A stretch of 64,000 nt of DNA, from contig NC_045145.1 in assembly GCF_008831285.2 (NCBI RefSeq), positions 16,880,040-16,944,039 on the forward strand, written 5' to 3'. The position numbers and the translations under genes are program-made. The DNA comes from Nymphaea colorata (taxonomy: Eukaryota > Streptophyta > Magnoliopsida > Nymphaeales > Nymphaeaceae). The notes beneath the pieces were generated by a model. It was given only the letters and a program-made list of their open reading frames with translations, did no database searches and had not been told where the DNA came from. Positions 26,109-38,980 of this stretch are shown piece after piece (the first letter of the stretch is position 1; each line of letters begins with the position of its first letter).

Positions 26109-26272
26109 GAGTGTGAAAAAATTGGATCCTATCTCCTGTTGGATCTGATCTAAATCTGCTCATGCCAGATTCAGCAGCGTGCCAAAACCAAATCTGGGTT
26201 TATAAACATTCAGATTGATCAGTTGAGTCCATAGAGCGAAAATTAGACATGCTGGATCTTAATTTCACACCC
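26109..26272. mobile_element. Small non-autonomous DNA element (MITE-like), about 165 bp
   Basis: The left end GTGTGAAAAAATTGGATCC (26111-26129) is an imperfect inverted match to the right end GGATCTTAATTTCACAC (26254-26270). The interior is non-coding. No clear target-site duplication is seen, so the class is open. Confidence 0.45.
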
Positions 26273-27418
26273 ATATAATTTGACTTGGGATACAGACTCA
26301 GGTACATCTTTTCTTTTGGTTTACGTTGTTATTGTCGTAAGAGACATAGCATAACTGGTCAAGTTGGTGGTTGTCAGTTTGATTCCTTTTGGCGGTACTC
26401 CAGACGCTACTCTCGATCCAAGGGACTGCGAAAAATAAGGGGGTTTCAGCTTCTCATCTCATCTAGTGGTGGGGTTCCCTCTCTCATACATGATAGGTAG
26501 ATGTCTTTGGCGTCCTCTGGGATACATGAAATTCGAGACCCATGAACCGAAAGCAATATTGTAGACATAAATGATATTATAAGTTTGTATACAACCAACT
26601 TGCGTATACAATTGTCAAGAATTACATTTATAAAACTAAATCTAATGTACTTTGCGTCATCAATTACGGTTATAAAACTAATTTTTCTGTGCATACTTCA
26701 AGTGGTGAATAGACAATCCAGATAAAATAATCAATCCTAGCGTGAATAGATTAAGCAAATGAGCTAAAGAGACATGATAAGGCAGTGCTGTCTACTTCAA
26801 ACGGGACATGTCAATTAAGAAACAATAAGGAAATAATGCAACAAAATTAATTAAATCATCAGTCCGGCAGATCTTGTCCAAGACTGCTACGAAACCGCTA
26901 ATTTTTTAAGAGAAGTAATTAGAGTTCGAACTTTTCGTGTCTCCCCCAGTTTCCTAAAACGCCAACAGATGAGGAAAATTAAATGACTATAAAGGAATCG
27001 TTGGATGTGAATCATGTGATTCATATTTATATTTAATAAATAAAAACTTTTGGAGAACATCATTTGAAGGTGAAATTTTCAATACCATAAAAAGTCAATG
27101 GCTTTTCAGTGCATGAAATTTTGATGGGTCAAAAACTGAGTTTTATTTTTTAAAAACCTCGATTTGTGGCAAGCAAATTCAGTCGACCCTATCCGTGATA
27201 TTAAAACAAGCGGAATTATTTTTTTTTAGCCTATGCCGTTAAACTTAACTCCATGAAACCATTATTTTTTCGGTTGAGGAACGCCATCTAACATTTTTCA
27301 TATATTTATATGTGTGTTTATGTGTTGTGGGTATGCATGAAAAGTGAACCGTGCAAGCTACACCATATATTATATGCTTACTTTGTCGAGTGGCTACTTA
27401 GGCACAAATGGTTGCAAT

Positions 27419-27848
27419 TAGGGATGCCATTATGTCTGATTTGCATTGAATATTCGACTAAATCGCTTTCAAAGAATCAGATATGAAAAAAAAAAAAATC
27501 CGATTGAGAAATCGGAAACAGGTTCGAATTTAAGAAATGTCATCCGATCGGATTCGGGTACATATAAATATTTGATCAGATTCAAATACAGGTTCAGATC
27601 AGATCTATTTTTGAACAAATATCCTAAATCTAATGCTCTTAAATTTGAAAAATGGTAGTTCAAAATTTGGATTCAGATATGAATATAAAAATTGAATTCT
27701 GATCCGATTCGGATTGTGAAATAAGATTTTGGATTTCAGATATGATTTTTTTTATTTGAATCCGAATTCAAATCTAAATATGTGAAGATTCGAAAAAACA
27801 GACACACTTAACAATATATTCTATTCGAATCCGATCCATTAACATGCC
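27419..27848. mobile_element. MITE-like element, copy A, about 430 bp
   Basis: The interior is full of GATTCGGATT/AAATCCGAATTC phrases shared in order with the element at 47115-47530. The ends are GGGATGCCATTA and, inverted, GGCATGTTAATG. They are flanked by TGGTTGCAAT (27409-27418) and TGGTTGAAAT (27849-27858), a likely 10 bp target-site duplication with one mismatch. A TSD of 9-10 bp suggests Mutator-like mobilisation. No transposase is encoded. Confidence 0.6.
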
Positions 27849-29576
27849 TGGTTGAAATGTTGACGGACAAGTAAAAAAATTAAAAGTTCCTTCATGAAAG
27901 CACCATGTACTGTTGCTAAAAGTACGTGCCACAAACTGTTAAATGTGGCATAGGATAGATGAATTCGTATATAGCCAGAACCAAACAAAACAAAAAAAAG
28001 TTGGCAGATCATGTTGTCCTTCATCAAATCTGAGCTTGTAGATGTGTTCATGGTGTCTTGTATGAAGGTCGGCTTAACTCCTTCCAGTTGGAGATGAACA
28101 GATGGATATTTGAATGACGTTCTTTGAAAAGATATACAGGAGACTGCACATTACAGCTTCTATTCGGTGTCCTACGCACCTTAATTAGCCCTTAATTGTT
28201 GCCTTCTTGTGGCATTTAACGGTGATGATAAGCCCCGGTGGAAAGAAGGGGCAAATAATTTTGGTTTTGCAGAAAAATCCAAAGAGGTCTTGAGCTCGGG
28301 CATTCTTCCAAACCTGCTTTTCGCACATGGGCGTTCTCATATTTCCTCTATTATTTCACAGCACCTCAAATGGCTGCAAGAATTGCTCCATCTTCTTCAA
28401 ATTTAACATGTAGTGGAGGACTTGTATTGGTTCTCTACCAATGACATTGAAAATTATAGTTTGTTTGTTTTTCTTTTTTTTTGGGGGTGAGGTATTTCTA
28501 CTTAATTTTTGGCCTTTTAATTTGTGTAATTGTTGGAATTTCTTAAAAGTAATTAGAATTGGACCGACGACCGTTAAAATAACATATTTATGAAACAGTA
28601 GTACATTCGTTGTTCCGTGAATCTGTCAAATTTTATAGTTAGATTCGTGAAACTAGTTTCATATACTGTTCCAGCTGCTAAGCATGCTCCTATGGACACA
28701 ATAATATCAAAGAACTTGGTAGCAAAATCGTTAGATTTGATCTTAGTCGTGCAAAAGAATCAAACAAAATTGTATATGCTGCAGAAAAAAAACAACGAGC
28801 CGAAATTCATAATTGAAAAATGTGCACCCTTTATTCCTTTATGGGCTCTACTGATAGGTGTTTCATAATAAGAACGTAGTATGCATATAACATACATTCC
28901 TAAAACACAGTGTTTCTAAAAAACTGCATTCATTTTTCAGAAAATATGCATTGATGATATATTCAGTGCTTAACTTTTGGTTATAGAAGCAACCTTCATA
29001 GCCCTACCATGTTTTGTAGAACAAGAAGCCCCAAAAAATATGTTTTCGAATAATACAATAATTTTCTTATTAAATATATTCATAATATGGATTAAGCGAG
29101 AGGAGTATTTCATCTTACCACCCCAAGATGAAGATGAGAGCCGAAACCTCCACCTAACCCATTGTCCAGCTAGGACCTGGGTCTTTCAGCAGCTTTACAC
29201 TTAAAGAAAAAGTGCTATGAAAATTAAAGACCACTTATTAGACATGCTCGGCTAGTGAGAAAAGATAAAATGATGAGGATGCCCTTAATTTGTCAATTGA
29301 AGAACCCCTCATAGAAGGATATAAAAGGAAATTAGAAAAATAAAATTAAAAAAACAACTTCTTATTTTGCAAAAATACCCAAAATGCATCAAAATCCCTT
29401 TAGTACATATTTTTTTCTCAGCATTAAGCTAGTGAATGCTTAGGGGATGGGAGAAGGGTGGGGGCTTAAGCTCTCGGCTAGAAGATAGGTCGAAATACTC
29501 TTCTTACTCACCTGAAAGTGAGTTTCAGATAACAAGTTAAACTAATGAAGTCAAGTCCCAACCCAAAGTAGGCTTC

Positions 29577-29987
29577 TTAGTTAGAGGAAAGGAAAGAGGA
29601 AGTGGAAGAACCCACTATAACTACAAATTCAACCATAGATGATGTTGAGGGGCTCGAGGAGAGAAGCATGTCCATGTTGGCCAAAAACTGAGTTGAGTGG
29701 TCATGATGTGGAATGCACATACATGAGATGATGTCGAGACACTTTTGCACAAGAAAGAGAAACAACCCAAGTGGTCTGCTCCAATATTCGGAATGGGTCC
29801 CTGTATGTCCCAAATTCCATAAGCCAATGCTAACATCAATGGCAACTACTCCTTCCTTGATATAACCATTCCAAAAGAATCCTATGTGGGTATGATCCCA
29901 AAATGATTTGGATCCAAAAGCTCTATAAAAGCTTCTCTCGACAATACCACGTGTTGCAGCACTTCTTAAGTGGGTACAGTGCTCCAC
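29577..29987 (-). other. Open 136-codon frame, unassigned
   Basis: The minus-strand frame is open for 136 codons and contains GIVERSFYRAFGSKSFWDHT and GYIKEGVVAIDVSIG. The opposite strand also has protein-like segments interrupted by stops. I recognise no family. It could be a decayed retrotransposon piece or chance. Confidence 0.2.
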
Positions 29988-30022
29988 TTCAACGAATTTA
30001 AGTCATGAAAAGAAAGAATTTA

Positions 30023-30100
30023 ACCACCGATTAAGAAATTGGATCGTATTCGGTTTTAAGAAATGACATCAGATTCGTTTTGAGATTGAATATTAAGTCT
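30023..30100. repeat. Fragment related to the 27.4 kb / 47.1 kb MITE-like family
   Basis: ATTAAGAAATTGGATCG and TTTTAAGAAATGACATC followed by AGATTCG match internal phrases of the two longer copies. The ends are missing. Confidence 0.4.
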
Positions 30101-32376
30101 AAACACGGCCAATTGCATTTTTCTATGTCCAATATTCATACAGTTTGAAACTTAGTTTTTATCTGATTGAATAATAAGCATTAAAACACGACGCAATGAA
30201 ACGTATAAACATTTTTTTTTACTTTTTCTCACAGAGCCGTAACTTGCCACTCTTTCTTATAGTAGGAGCTATGCTACAAGTTGTTAAATCTTTCATCAAA
30301 ATCTATTATTTTTGTCAGATAATAAGTAATTTCTGGCAGTTCTTGAAACAAACATCAAAAGAGCTACCAAACACAATATTTTCTCTTCATGCCAACTTTG
30401 ACAGCAAAATGGTAGCCCACCTACCTCCATAAATTTCATTTTTTAGGCAAAATTTCCATGCTTTCTAGTTAAAGGAAGGAAATAACTTTCATATAACGCT
30501 TAACTTACAACAGGTGAGGTGATTACCTTTTTTAAGGCTTTGAGTGACCAGCTGCCGGTGCCAATAATGAACTCACGCATCGCCATGTGCATTCTTATGT
30601 AAATACAAACTCTAAGCCAATGAGCACATCTTCCTAGTAAGAGGACAGCATGAAGATAATGGAGTCGCATTGTCCCACTGTGCAACCAAATAGTCCAAGC
30701 TTTTTATCTTGCCTGTACAAGATCAGGAATACACTGACTTGCACAAGGAAAGTTACTGAAAGCGATTCTGGAGAAACTTTGCCAATGGCAGCAAGCATTC
30801 GTGGAGTCATTTTCTTCTAAACCCCAACGCGATGTAGGGTTCATTTTCGTTTGGCTCGGTGCATGGTGCCCCTATCAATGCTTTTATAAGAGAATTTAGG
30901 TGCCATCTTTTCGCTAGCTCTCTATGATTATTATCTATCTAGCTCTCTATGATTATTATTTAACATTTTTTTTTCTTATATCATCGAATTAAAATGTATG
31001 TTTAGTAACTAAAATAACTAAAGACTTTTTACGTCCTTGTATCTTACCTTAAAAAAATTTTGGTGTAACGACAGTACATACAAAAGAATAAGGTATCATT
31101 TGGATGACACAATAAAAAGTAAATTTTGTTAAAACTTGGTTTTCTAGTCATTTTCTGAAACTTGGTTTGCAGATTTAGGTGGCATACCTAAAACGATGTT
31201 TATTTTTTTTTCGCAAAAAAAAAAAAGAATGAATTTTGTAGTAGACTACAATCATCAGACCCTACGTACCAAGTTCCAAATCCAATTGGTGGCAAAAATA
31301 ATTAATTCATTCAACGGCCGCAGTGCTGCACGTCATATACTATTCATGATTATACTAAAAGTTTCTTAATTTTAATATGCATGTATCTATTCTACTTATC
31401 GCTTATAAAATGTCAATGTCAGCTGAGATGCTTAATGCGCTAACTAATTGAATTGGCAGCCTAATTCATCTACTTGATTCAACTTTTGAATTTTAGAGCA
31501 CTGCGCATACTGACTGCTTTAAATACAACCGGTCAGTTAGGTCCACTTTCTTCTTTAGCGTATGTTCAATGGCCGGGGAAAAATATTTTAGTTTCACAAT
31601 TGGAGCAACCCACTCAAACATGAGAATGGGAATCACGAGAGACTACGTCAAAATTTCCTCCCAAATCATCACATCCCTATGAGCCATCGTCAAATGGACT
31701 ATGTGTAAGGAAGCACTGTTTCAAGATACCTTAGTAAATCCTCTCATCTACATGTGACTCAAATCTGTTGGGATCTTGATCAATAAAAATTAAAAATCCA
31801 CCGTCATAAGCACTGCTACAAATATCATGAACTGTAGTTGTACCATGGAGTACTGTTGTGTGTGTGACGACTGCTTTTCAATCGATGTTTTTTGAATTTT
31901 TAACTATTCAGCAACTTCTCATGCGTTATATACTTCATAGAAAGTCCTTGAGAGTTTCCGGTGCTTATTATTTTTCGGGGTTGTCTTTCACAAATGAAAG
32001 CAGCATGATCAAAGTGGAACATCTAAACTTATATGATTAAAAAAAAAGCGTGAAATCCAACGTAACAGGGACACATTATTAGAAGGAGGGTTTACAATCG
32101 ATGGGCTTAACAAATTTTCTTTTCACCTCACATGAATCCAAATCTGTACATTGATGTCCACGTTTGTGTGCTACTTTAGTATAATGCATTTTTGGCAGTG
32201 AATAATTTGGAAGAAAGAGTGGGAAACAGGGGAGGGCACATCCAAGGAAATGAGGTGACGGCCTTTCGACATCGATGCCTGGTGCTTGTTGGAAAGCGCT
32301 CTCCCTACGCTTTAGTTGGCCGACCGCCACCGTCGTGACGCGAGGCCTGGTGGACCACCGCGTGAACCCCACATGT

Positions 32377-32414
32377 CTTCTTCTTCTTCTTCTTCTTCTT
32401 CTCCTTCTCCTTCC
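32377..32414. repeat. (CTT)n tract
   Basis: A TCT/CTT triplet run with a few CTC variants, within a GC-richer island at about 32270-32460. No gene could be tied to it. Confidence 0.85.
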
Positions 32415-33740
32415 TCACTCCCCCCACGCCCGCCATCACAGGCGACGCCATTCCTCTGCTGAAAATTGGAGAGTGGGTGGGACCAAATCCTTTACTTCCC
32501 TTTCAACACGTCTACAATAAATATCACCCCTCTCTGCATAACCTAACCCCCACCAAGTTGACTTATATCGCCATTTCTATCTTTTGCCGTTTGTTTTAAT
32601 TAGCATGATAATGTTGGATTAGTGAATTCTACAATCATACAAATAATTAAAAATTTAAAATCTATCGTTGAAATCACTGTGAATATATCATTAAAAGCTG
32701 TCTAGTGTATTACATATGTGATGGCTGTTTTTAGTGACAGATTTTCAATGCTTAGCTGTCTGGCAGTGGGCAGTAAAAAACTTCCTTGGAGTACAAAGAT
32801 GCGATCGTTTAAATTTTTGTTCGGCCATGGGAGGAGGATAAATTAATGTCAGGGGTTTCTAGCGAGATCTTTAAATGCTATATTTAAGAGGCCGTTTGAA
32901 TGACGGTCGACACTGAGTTTGTTAAACGTTCGTTTTTGACAAAACAATAAACAGCAAGGTTTTCTTCATAAGAGGATGTTTCGTGAAGGCATAATTTGTT
33001 GTGCAAAGACAAATACGTCGCTAAGTAAACTACGCGGTTCATGTTATTAATTACCACACTAGTTATAATGTTTAAGATGATGGGATTAATAGCAATATCA
33101 AGCCGTTCAGGAGATGAAGATCCGGTTGGCGTCTTGGTGCAGACTGATTTGCATCTCTCTTCACGAGCCGGCATCGGTTTTCATATTTAACAACATCACA
33201 GTTTCGTCTGAAATTTCTCAAAGGTTGATTGATGTCCTCTCAAAAATATGACAACGATGATATCTTGGCTGTTCCGACACTATCATTATTCTCATTTTTT
33301 ATACATTTTTTGTTGTTGTAAAATATCTTGTAAAAAAAGTTTGAATCGTGAATTTATTTTCTCAGACAGAAAATCTTCGCACGGTCTGATGCTTAGTCAA
33401 AGTCTCGTCATCATGCCTGATTTTGTCGGTAAATTTAGATCTCACAATAAATTAGGAGGGCTAGTTTTTCTAGGAAAATCCCAGAAAATATTAAACAAAT
33501 GAGATTTAAAATGAAGAAAAAAGTACAAACATTTAAAGGAGCTTCGACCAACGTCTTAAAATATAAGCAACATATATAAGTTCTAAAGTTCTTGTTGACA
33601 ATTAATTTTCTCTCTCTCTTTCTCTATGATAATAATAATAACAACAATAATAAACTGCATACGCGTGTACCGGGATCCTATGTTGGCCGTGCGGGCTATA
33701 GTGCACCATTCGTCCCCGTTTTCTTTTCCCTTTCTATCGG

Positions 33741-34497
33741 TATATATGCTTTTCGAACGGGGACAAGAGAGACGCCCCTCGATCGAGAGTCTGGAAAGTG
33801 AGACAGAAAAGCTATAAGAGAGTCCACGGCTACAGTGAGTGCCTGTCTGTGGGGCGCTACGGCCTTCTCACCTTGTCTGAAGTTGGTTTCTCGTCGCCGG
33901 AATACCGCTACTCAAAGTTGGTCAGTGCATGGAGGTTTTGTTTAGAATCTTGTTCTCTTAATATATTGGGCAAAGCATCGCTTCACGCCTTGTGTTTCTT
34001 TTTACTCAAATCAGGACGCCGCGAAGATTCCAATAAGGAAGAAAGGAGGAAGTGGACGCAAAAGCCATCTTGTTTTGCTGCTCCCGACAGAAACCAACTT
34101 ATGGTAACGGCGGCTTTCCGACGAGGGAAGTGTCGCGGGGAAGCGCTCCGTCGTGCAAATTTGGCGTCTGGGTTCCTGCATGGACGGTCGAAGTAGCGAC
34201 GAGTCATTTGGTTCCTTTTGAGCGGCAGTTCGTGGAACAGGTGGTTTTCCGAGGCGGGGAGCTGCGTCTAGGAGGTATTCCGGTCGAACCCCATAACTAT
34301 ATGCCTTTTGGTAGTTGGGCTGGTGCATGGTGGGTGAACTCCGCAAGTAGGGGCTGATCATGGGTGCCACAGACAAGGCTTCTCTGTCGCCTCAAAAGCG
34401 GTTTTCCGGCGCCGGAATTTGAAGCGCTTGTCCAAGTCCGTGAGGATCCAAAGCAGCAGGAGTTGGCTTATTGGCGTAGCCAGCAGTTACTTGAAAG
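33741..34497 (+). other. Candidate unassigned first exon with TATA-like box
   Basis: TATATAT at 33741-33747 precedes a GC-richer block that ends at a donor-like site, TTGAAAG|GTATCC (34497/34498). The last 40 codons before that site, after a possible acceptor CCACAG, read LVQVREDPKQQELAYWRSQQ and are protein-like. I do not recognise the product, cannot find partner exons and cannot exclude a non-coding RNA or chance. Confidence 0.25.
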
Positions 34498-35773
34498 GTA
34501 TCCTCATTCCTTTCTGCCTCTCTGTGTTTTTTTTTAGTTCAATTCTGTTTGTTTTAACTTTAAATAATTTTCTCCTCAGCTCTGCATTGGTACTTGGTAG
34601 TTGCTACTTGTATATTTTTTAACATAAAAAAGTAAGGAAATCATAGATATGTGTGCGCGTGTGTGTGTGTTTGCGTGCGTCACATTTTTATATTCATTAT
34701 TTAAATTTGAAAATGGATTTGTACATGGGTACGCCCATGACATGAATTAAAAAATTGGATACGATTAAATAAATTTTCCCACATGCCAAACCTCAAAAAT
34801 CTGCGACTAAAAAGGGGCAAATCTTTCGTCATGATGTGGTTGGATACCAAAAGGCGCGTCTAAATTAATCTTCTCGAATAAAAACAGCCCTTTCTTTGGA
34901 TACCGCCATGCATCTGATAGGGGCATTCATGCACATGTCCTACCAGAACATATATATATATATATATGAAATGTTTGCCCTACAGTTCGTTGGATCAACC
35001 CACTTTCTTCGCTTGTTTGTTTTTTAAGATGAGAATGTGTTGCATCAAACAAAAGCAAAAAAAGGAAAAGAAAGAAAGGGTTGCATCAATCAACTTATTC
35101 CCCAAAGACCAAATATGCTATATACTATGCTTCCCCACATAATAATGTCTGGGGAAGTTGGTATGCGAAAAGTCTAAGTACAGCATCCTAAAAATTTTAT
35201 GATCCTCGTTGGATGCATTGGCTGCTTTGGCATTTAGTTTAGGTTTGGTTTCTATGATATGGATATATGCGTTTGGATAGTCTTCTCTATGCGCGTGCTG
35301 ATCTCTACATAATGATAAGGTTACTGTGGGGAAGAAAAAAAAGCTTATCTGTCATGATGTTTAAGCCTATTACCTAGGTGGGAAGATACTATTAGGAAAT
35401 ATGTGGGGATGTTCTTAAGTGGCGTTTGGCAACAAGAACACTAACATAATATTTCATGAATCTGACTTATATTTATGGAACATTATGTTTGTTGTGTTAC
35501 CGAATAATCCCCATAGATTTCTTTCTAGTTTTCTAGAAGTTATTTTTTTTTTGTTCTTAATAGTTTGAGGAAACGAAATTCATTGAAAACGATGGTCATG
35601 TATGTCAAGCAATTGCCATAGTGTCACTGCATCGGGTCATTGTGTGTCGTCTATTTTTTTTTCTCTTTCTTGGGCGCACATGAGTTCTCTACATTAATGG
35701 AGTCGTTTATTTGATGAAAGCGCATTTTCGTGGGCTACATCATCACCTTCCTTATGATCCTACCAGTTACTTC

Positions 35774-36475
35774 CTAATGATCCTGTATCAAACCCATTTC
35801 TACTTGTTCCCTCTCCCCATTATCAGCAGGCTCAGGAAAATACTCGTTCCCCGTGGGAAACAGCAATGTGTGCTTTCCTGCAAGCATAAATGAAACATTC
35901 CATGCCAGCATAAAGCAGCCGGCCAATGGTGCAGAAGATCTAATTGTCCCCCAGTTTTCTAGCAGCAGATCGCCTTTTTCATACGAATTCCCAGTGGAAA
36001 CAGCACGAGTGGTGCTTTTTGTAGGTACATCTTCTTTCCTAAGAAAGCGCCCCTCGTTTTCCCAGTGCCAACCAAACAGGTCCCAAGTCACATCTACTGG
36101 CAACATTTACCATCAACTATTGGCGTTCTGTAACATGGATTCTTTTTCCTTCCCATTCAAAACAGGAGAAAGAGAGAGTGTGTCGTCCGCTGTCATAAAA
36201 ATGACCTCCTCTCTATTCCCAGTACTGCTTCCCTTGGAAGTCAAAAAATTCGTGTAGTACTTGCTGCCTTTGGTTCTCTTACCCTCTTTCTTCGTGCTGT
36301 TGAGCAGACAAACCTTCCTTCTCTTAAAAGTTTCTGCTTTTCCATCATTCTCACACGCAAAGCAATTTGAAAAGGAAGCATCTGAAGTAATGTCAAAAAT
36401 GGACCACTGACCTAAAAGTATTCCACTTGCACAGATGCAGGACATATATACTTCAGGTTGGGCAATTGCCCACAA
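35774..36475 (-). pseudogene. Possible decayed coding segment, two frames
   Basis: Minus-strand frames 36475-36113 (120 codons) and 36106-35774 (110 codons) lie end to end in different phases. Both have a charged, protein-like composition (for example KAETFKRRKVCLLNSTKKEG, then TTRAVSTGNSYEKGDLLLEN). The plus strand also has a 134-codon frame over 35853-36257, so the coding strand is uncertain. No family is recognised. Confidence 0.2.
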
Positions 36476-37860
36476 AATTTGATTGGAGCTCCATGTTTTC
36501 TTTTACTCTTGTACCTACCATTCCGTGAATACAATGATACAGCTGGTGTTGTGGTGGTGTAGCCTGTTAACTAAAACTCAAAACAAGCTAGATTACCACT
36601 GGCAAGCACTCACAAGTCTGCTTCTTGGTAGGGCTGCAGGAGTTGAGGTCAAGTGATATAACAAGTAAAGTCTAGGTAGTCTTGGCTCCTTTGAGCTCCA
36701 TTAAATTAATTAGACTAAGCTGGTTGAATGTGCATATATAATGAGCGTTTCCTACTGTTGTCGCATGAAACTCATGGTTCTACTATGTATGATTAAAAGA
36801 GAGATGAGCCGAGCTTTATATAGATCAAGCTGTGAACCAAGTTGCAGTTGGCTCAATCTCAGCTTGTGAGGAGCCCTAGTTTTTGGTGCTTCTGGTGTGA
36901 AACACCTTTATCTTTAGGTAATTTGGGCTTAGGGTTCTGTACTCAGATTAGCATTAATGAATTTTTTGTTGACCGCTGAATGTGGCAATGAAGTTGAAAG
37001 GCATAAGGCTGATGGGACATGATTAGTTCGAATTTATGGTAGATGCCCAGCCCTTTGCTACAAGGTTGAGGCTGAGAATACTATCTCAACTCGCAAAAAA
37101 GGGAGCTACAAGGGCATTTTCATATATATGGTTTACCTGTACGAAGTCATCATGAGATTTCCCTGTTGAGTTATACACCAAGAAAGAGAACGAGGAAAGA
37201 AACCAAGGATAAAGTTTGGGGGAGAAACTTTACTTGCTACTAGTGAAAGGTTTTGGCTAAAGATGCAATGGGTTTCTGGGGGTTGGGTAAAGATATCACT
37301 TGGACCACTTGTGAATTAATATAAATTGTGCGGACTCTGCAAATCGATTGCCTCATGTTAGTGTCCTTCTCATAGGGCTTGGTGGTCTGGGACTCACCCT
37401 AATTTGAAATAAGAGATTATAAGCTAGTTTGAACTGAAAAGTTTAACTGATTTTGTTTGTTTTTTTTTCTATATTACAGTTTCTGACATACCCATCTTCT
37501 CTTCCAACCTAAAGCGCAAAAACACAAGGCCATATTCGTTATAGTCCTCTTTAACAAATTTTCTTCCTTCTGTTAATGGATTTGGTTGGTAGGGATGAGA
37601 CCTTCTCACACTCCCGAGATCAAGAAGAAGAAGAAGAACAGAAAAAAGACAGAAGGGTTAATTTATGTAGTTGGAATATACTATTAGTCTTCCTACATCT
37701 ACAGCTGTACTGAATCTCCATTATTTCGAACCAGACAAATATAAGAGATGTTAGCCCTCTTCAACGTGGAATTTAAGGCAACACCGCACAAAAAATGACA
37801 ATACGAAGTGTTCATCCTACTTTACCATATGAAGACCCGCCCTCTTCACATTCACATTCA

Positions 37861-37882
37861 CACACACACACACACACACACA
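37861..37882. repeat. (CA)n microsatellite
   Basis: A CACA run of about 22 bp in intergenic DNA. Confidence 0.93.
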
Positions 37883-38421
37883 TAAGGAGTGGACTGTATA
37901 GAAGCGTACATCCAAATTGGATAAAGAATCCAATACCATGGTCCAGGATGGATCCACTCATTCCTTGTCCTATATAGTGAGCAACAGACCCCATGAGGTG
38001 TCTCTATATGTGCATTGATGGTCACCCAACATAGGGCCTTTGCTCCAATGTCTTCATATCATTGAACAACTACAAGAGGCAACCTACTTAGGTCGCCAAA
38101 CCCCATGGCACTGTAGGGGCACTGCTTGTCCCCCCATTATTATGGCTCTGCCACTACAGAAAAGCATACTGTATCTTGTCCATGCATGCCACTCCCCCCC
38201 ATCACATTTTAGCCAATTCACTAACTCTGAAAACAACCACACTATCATCCAATCGTACATATATGACTTCTTGTCCCTGGATTTTGATGGGGAGAAGATC
38301 TCTCGTCTCCTCCACTTTTGTACTTTGATTGTTTTCTTAGGAAGCTTCAGATTGCTCCATGTAATCGCGCTTTGGCATTACTTTGCATTTATTTATTTTG
38401 TTTCTGCTTGCTGCTTTTCAG

Positions 38422-38449
38422 TATATATATATATATATATATATATATT
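38422..38449. repeat. (TA)n microsatellite
   Basis: A TA run of about 28 bp, some 230 bp before the inferred leader splice donor of the NPH3 gene. Confidence 0.93.
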
Positions 38450-38599
38450 AGGACCTTTGAGTCATGAAGCTGCATCATATTATTTTCTACCTTCTGGGTA
38501 CTGGGTAGTCGAGAAAATTTCTCTTGATTTCTTTCTACGTCTTATTAATTAAAAGGCAAGAGTTTGATGTAAGTTCCTGTTTTTCTATTCTCATCCAGG

Positions 38600-38980
38600 A
38601 GTACTGCAATCAGGTTCGACCTTACAGTGAGGGATCCGCGCGCGTTGTTTTTCGAGCTTAATAAGCTGCTTTCTTGCCAGGTATGCGTCTCAGATTTGGT
38701 AGTAAAAAAAAAGTGACTTTTCTACAAGCTTACATAAGAGATCTTAATTTCCTTACATATATCATAACCGCTCTATGATACTTTTCTTTCGTTTTCATCT
38801 TGTTACTGTATTTTTTGAGCATAGGACTCCACGTTGAGATGCTTCAACTCTAACCTGCCATTCATCAGGTAGAGGGGGAGTCCCATTCTGGCTATAGTTT
38901 CTGCCTAATCAAGCGTGCAGACTTGAGAAGCCCGGCACTGACATATAAAGAGGAACTCTGATATTAACGAGAAGGCAGCA
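38600..38980 (+). promoter_or_regulatory. Inferred spliced 5' leader of the NPH3 gene
   Basis: A GC-richer block ends at a strong donor, GCCAG|GTATGC (38680/38681). An acceptor, TTCATCAG, ends at 38868, and the start codon is at 38981. A leader exon, a 188 nt intron and a second exon carrying the ATG are therefore likely. The frame has a TGA at 38939-38941, which supports 38981 as the start. Confidence 0.45.

Larger units (their letters stand above)
24779..33740. other. Intergenic region with small repeats and transposon-like elements
   Basis: No gene could be supported over about 9 kb. Separate entries describe a 52 bp tandem duplication (25643), two small elements with paired ends (26109 and 27419), an open unassigned frame (29577-29987) and simple repeats. 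Other reading frames here are short and lack motifs. Confidence 0.5.
34498..38580. other. Intergenic region upstream of the NPH3 gene
   Basis: Contains (TA) and (CA) microsatellites (37861-37882, 38422-38449) and a GCGTTTGGCAACA phrase at about 35423 of the kind found at ends of small hAT-type elements. It also has overlapping open frames at 35774-36475 described separately. No gene is supported. Confidence 0.5.

Noticed and set aside
38109..38163. Short imperfect hairpin (CTGTAGGGGCACTGC against GCTCTGCCACTACAG), possible microRNA precursor
   Set aside because: Arms of about 15 bp with mismatches, too short for a plant precursor, and no match to a microRNA I know.
38457..38477. TGAAGCTGCATCAT resembling miR167
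   Set aside because: Only the first nine bases agree, and no paired star arm is seen.
38040..38552. 170-codon plus-strand frame before the NPH3 gene
   Set aside because: It crosses a (TA)n run, has no recognised motif and lies where the promoter of the NPH3 gene is expected.
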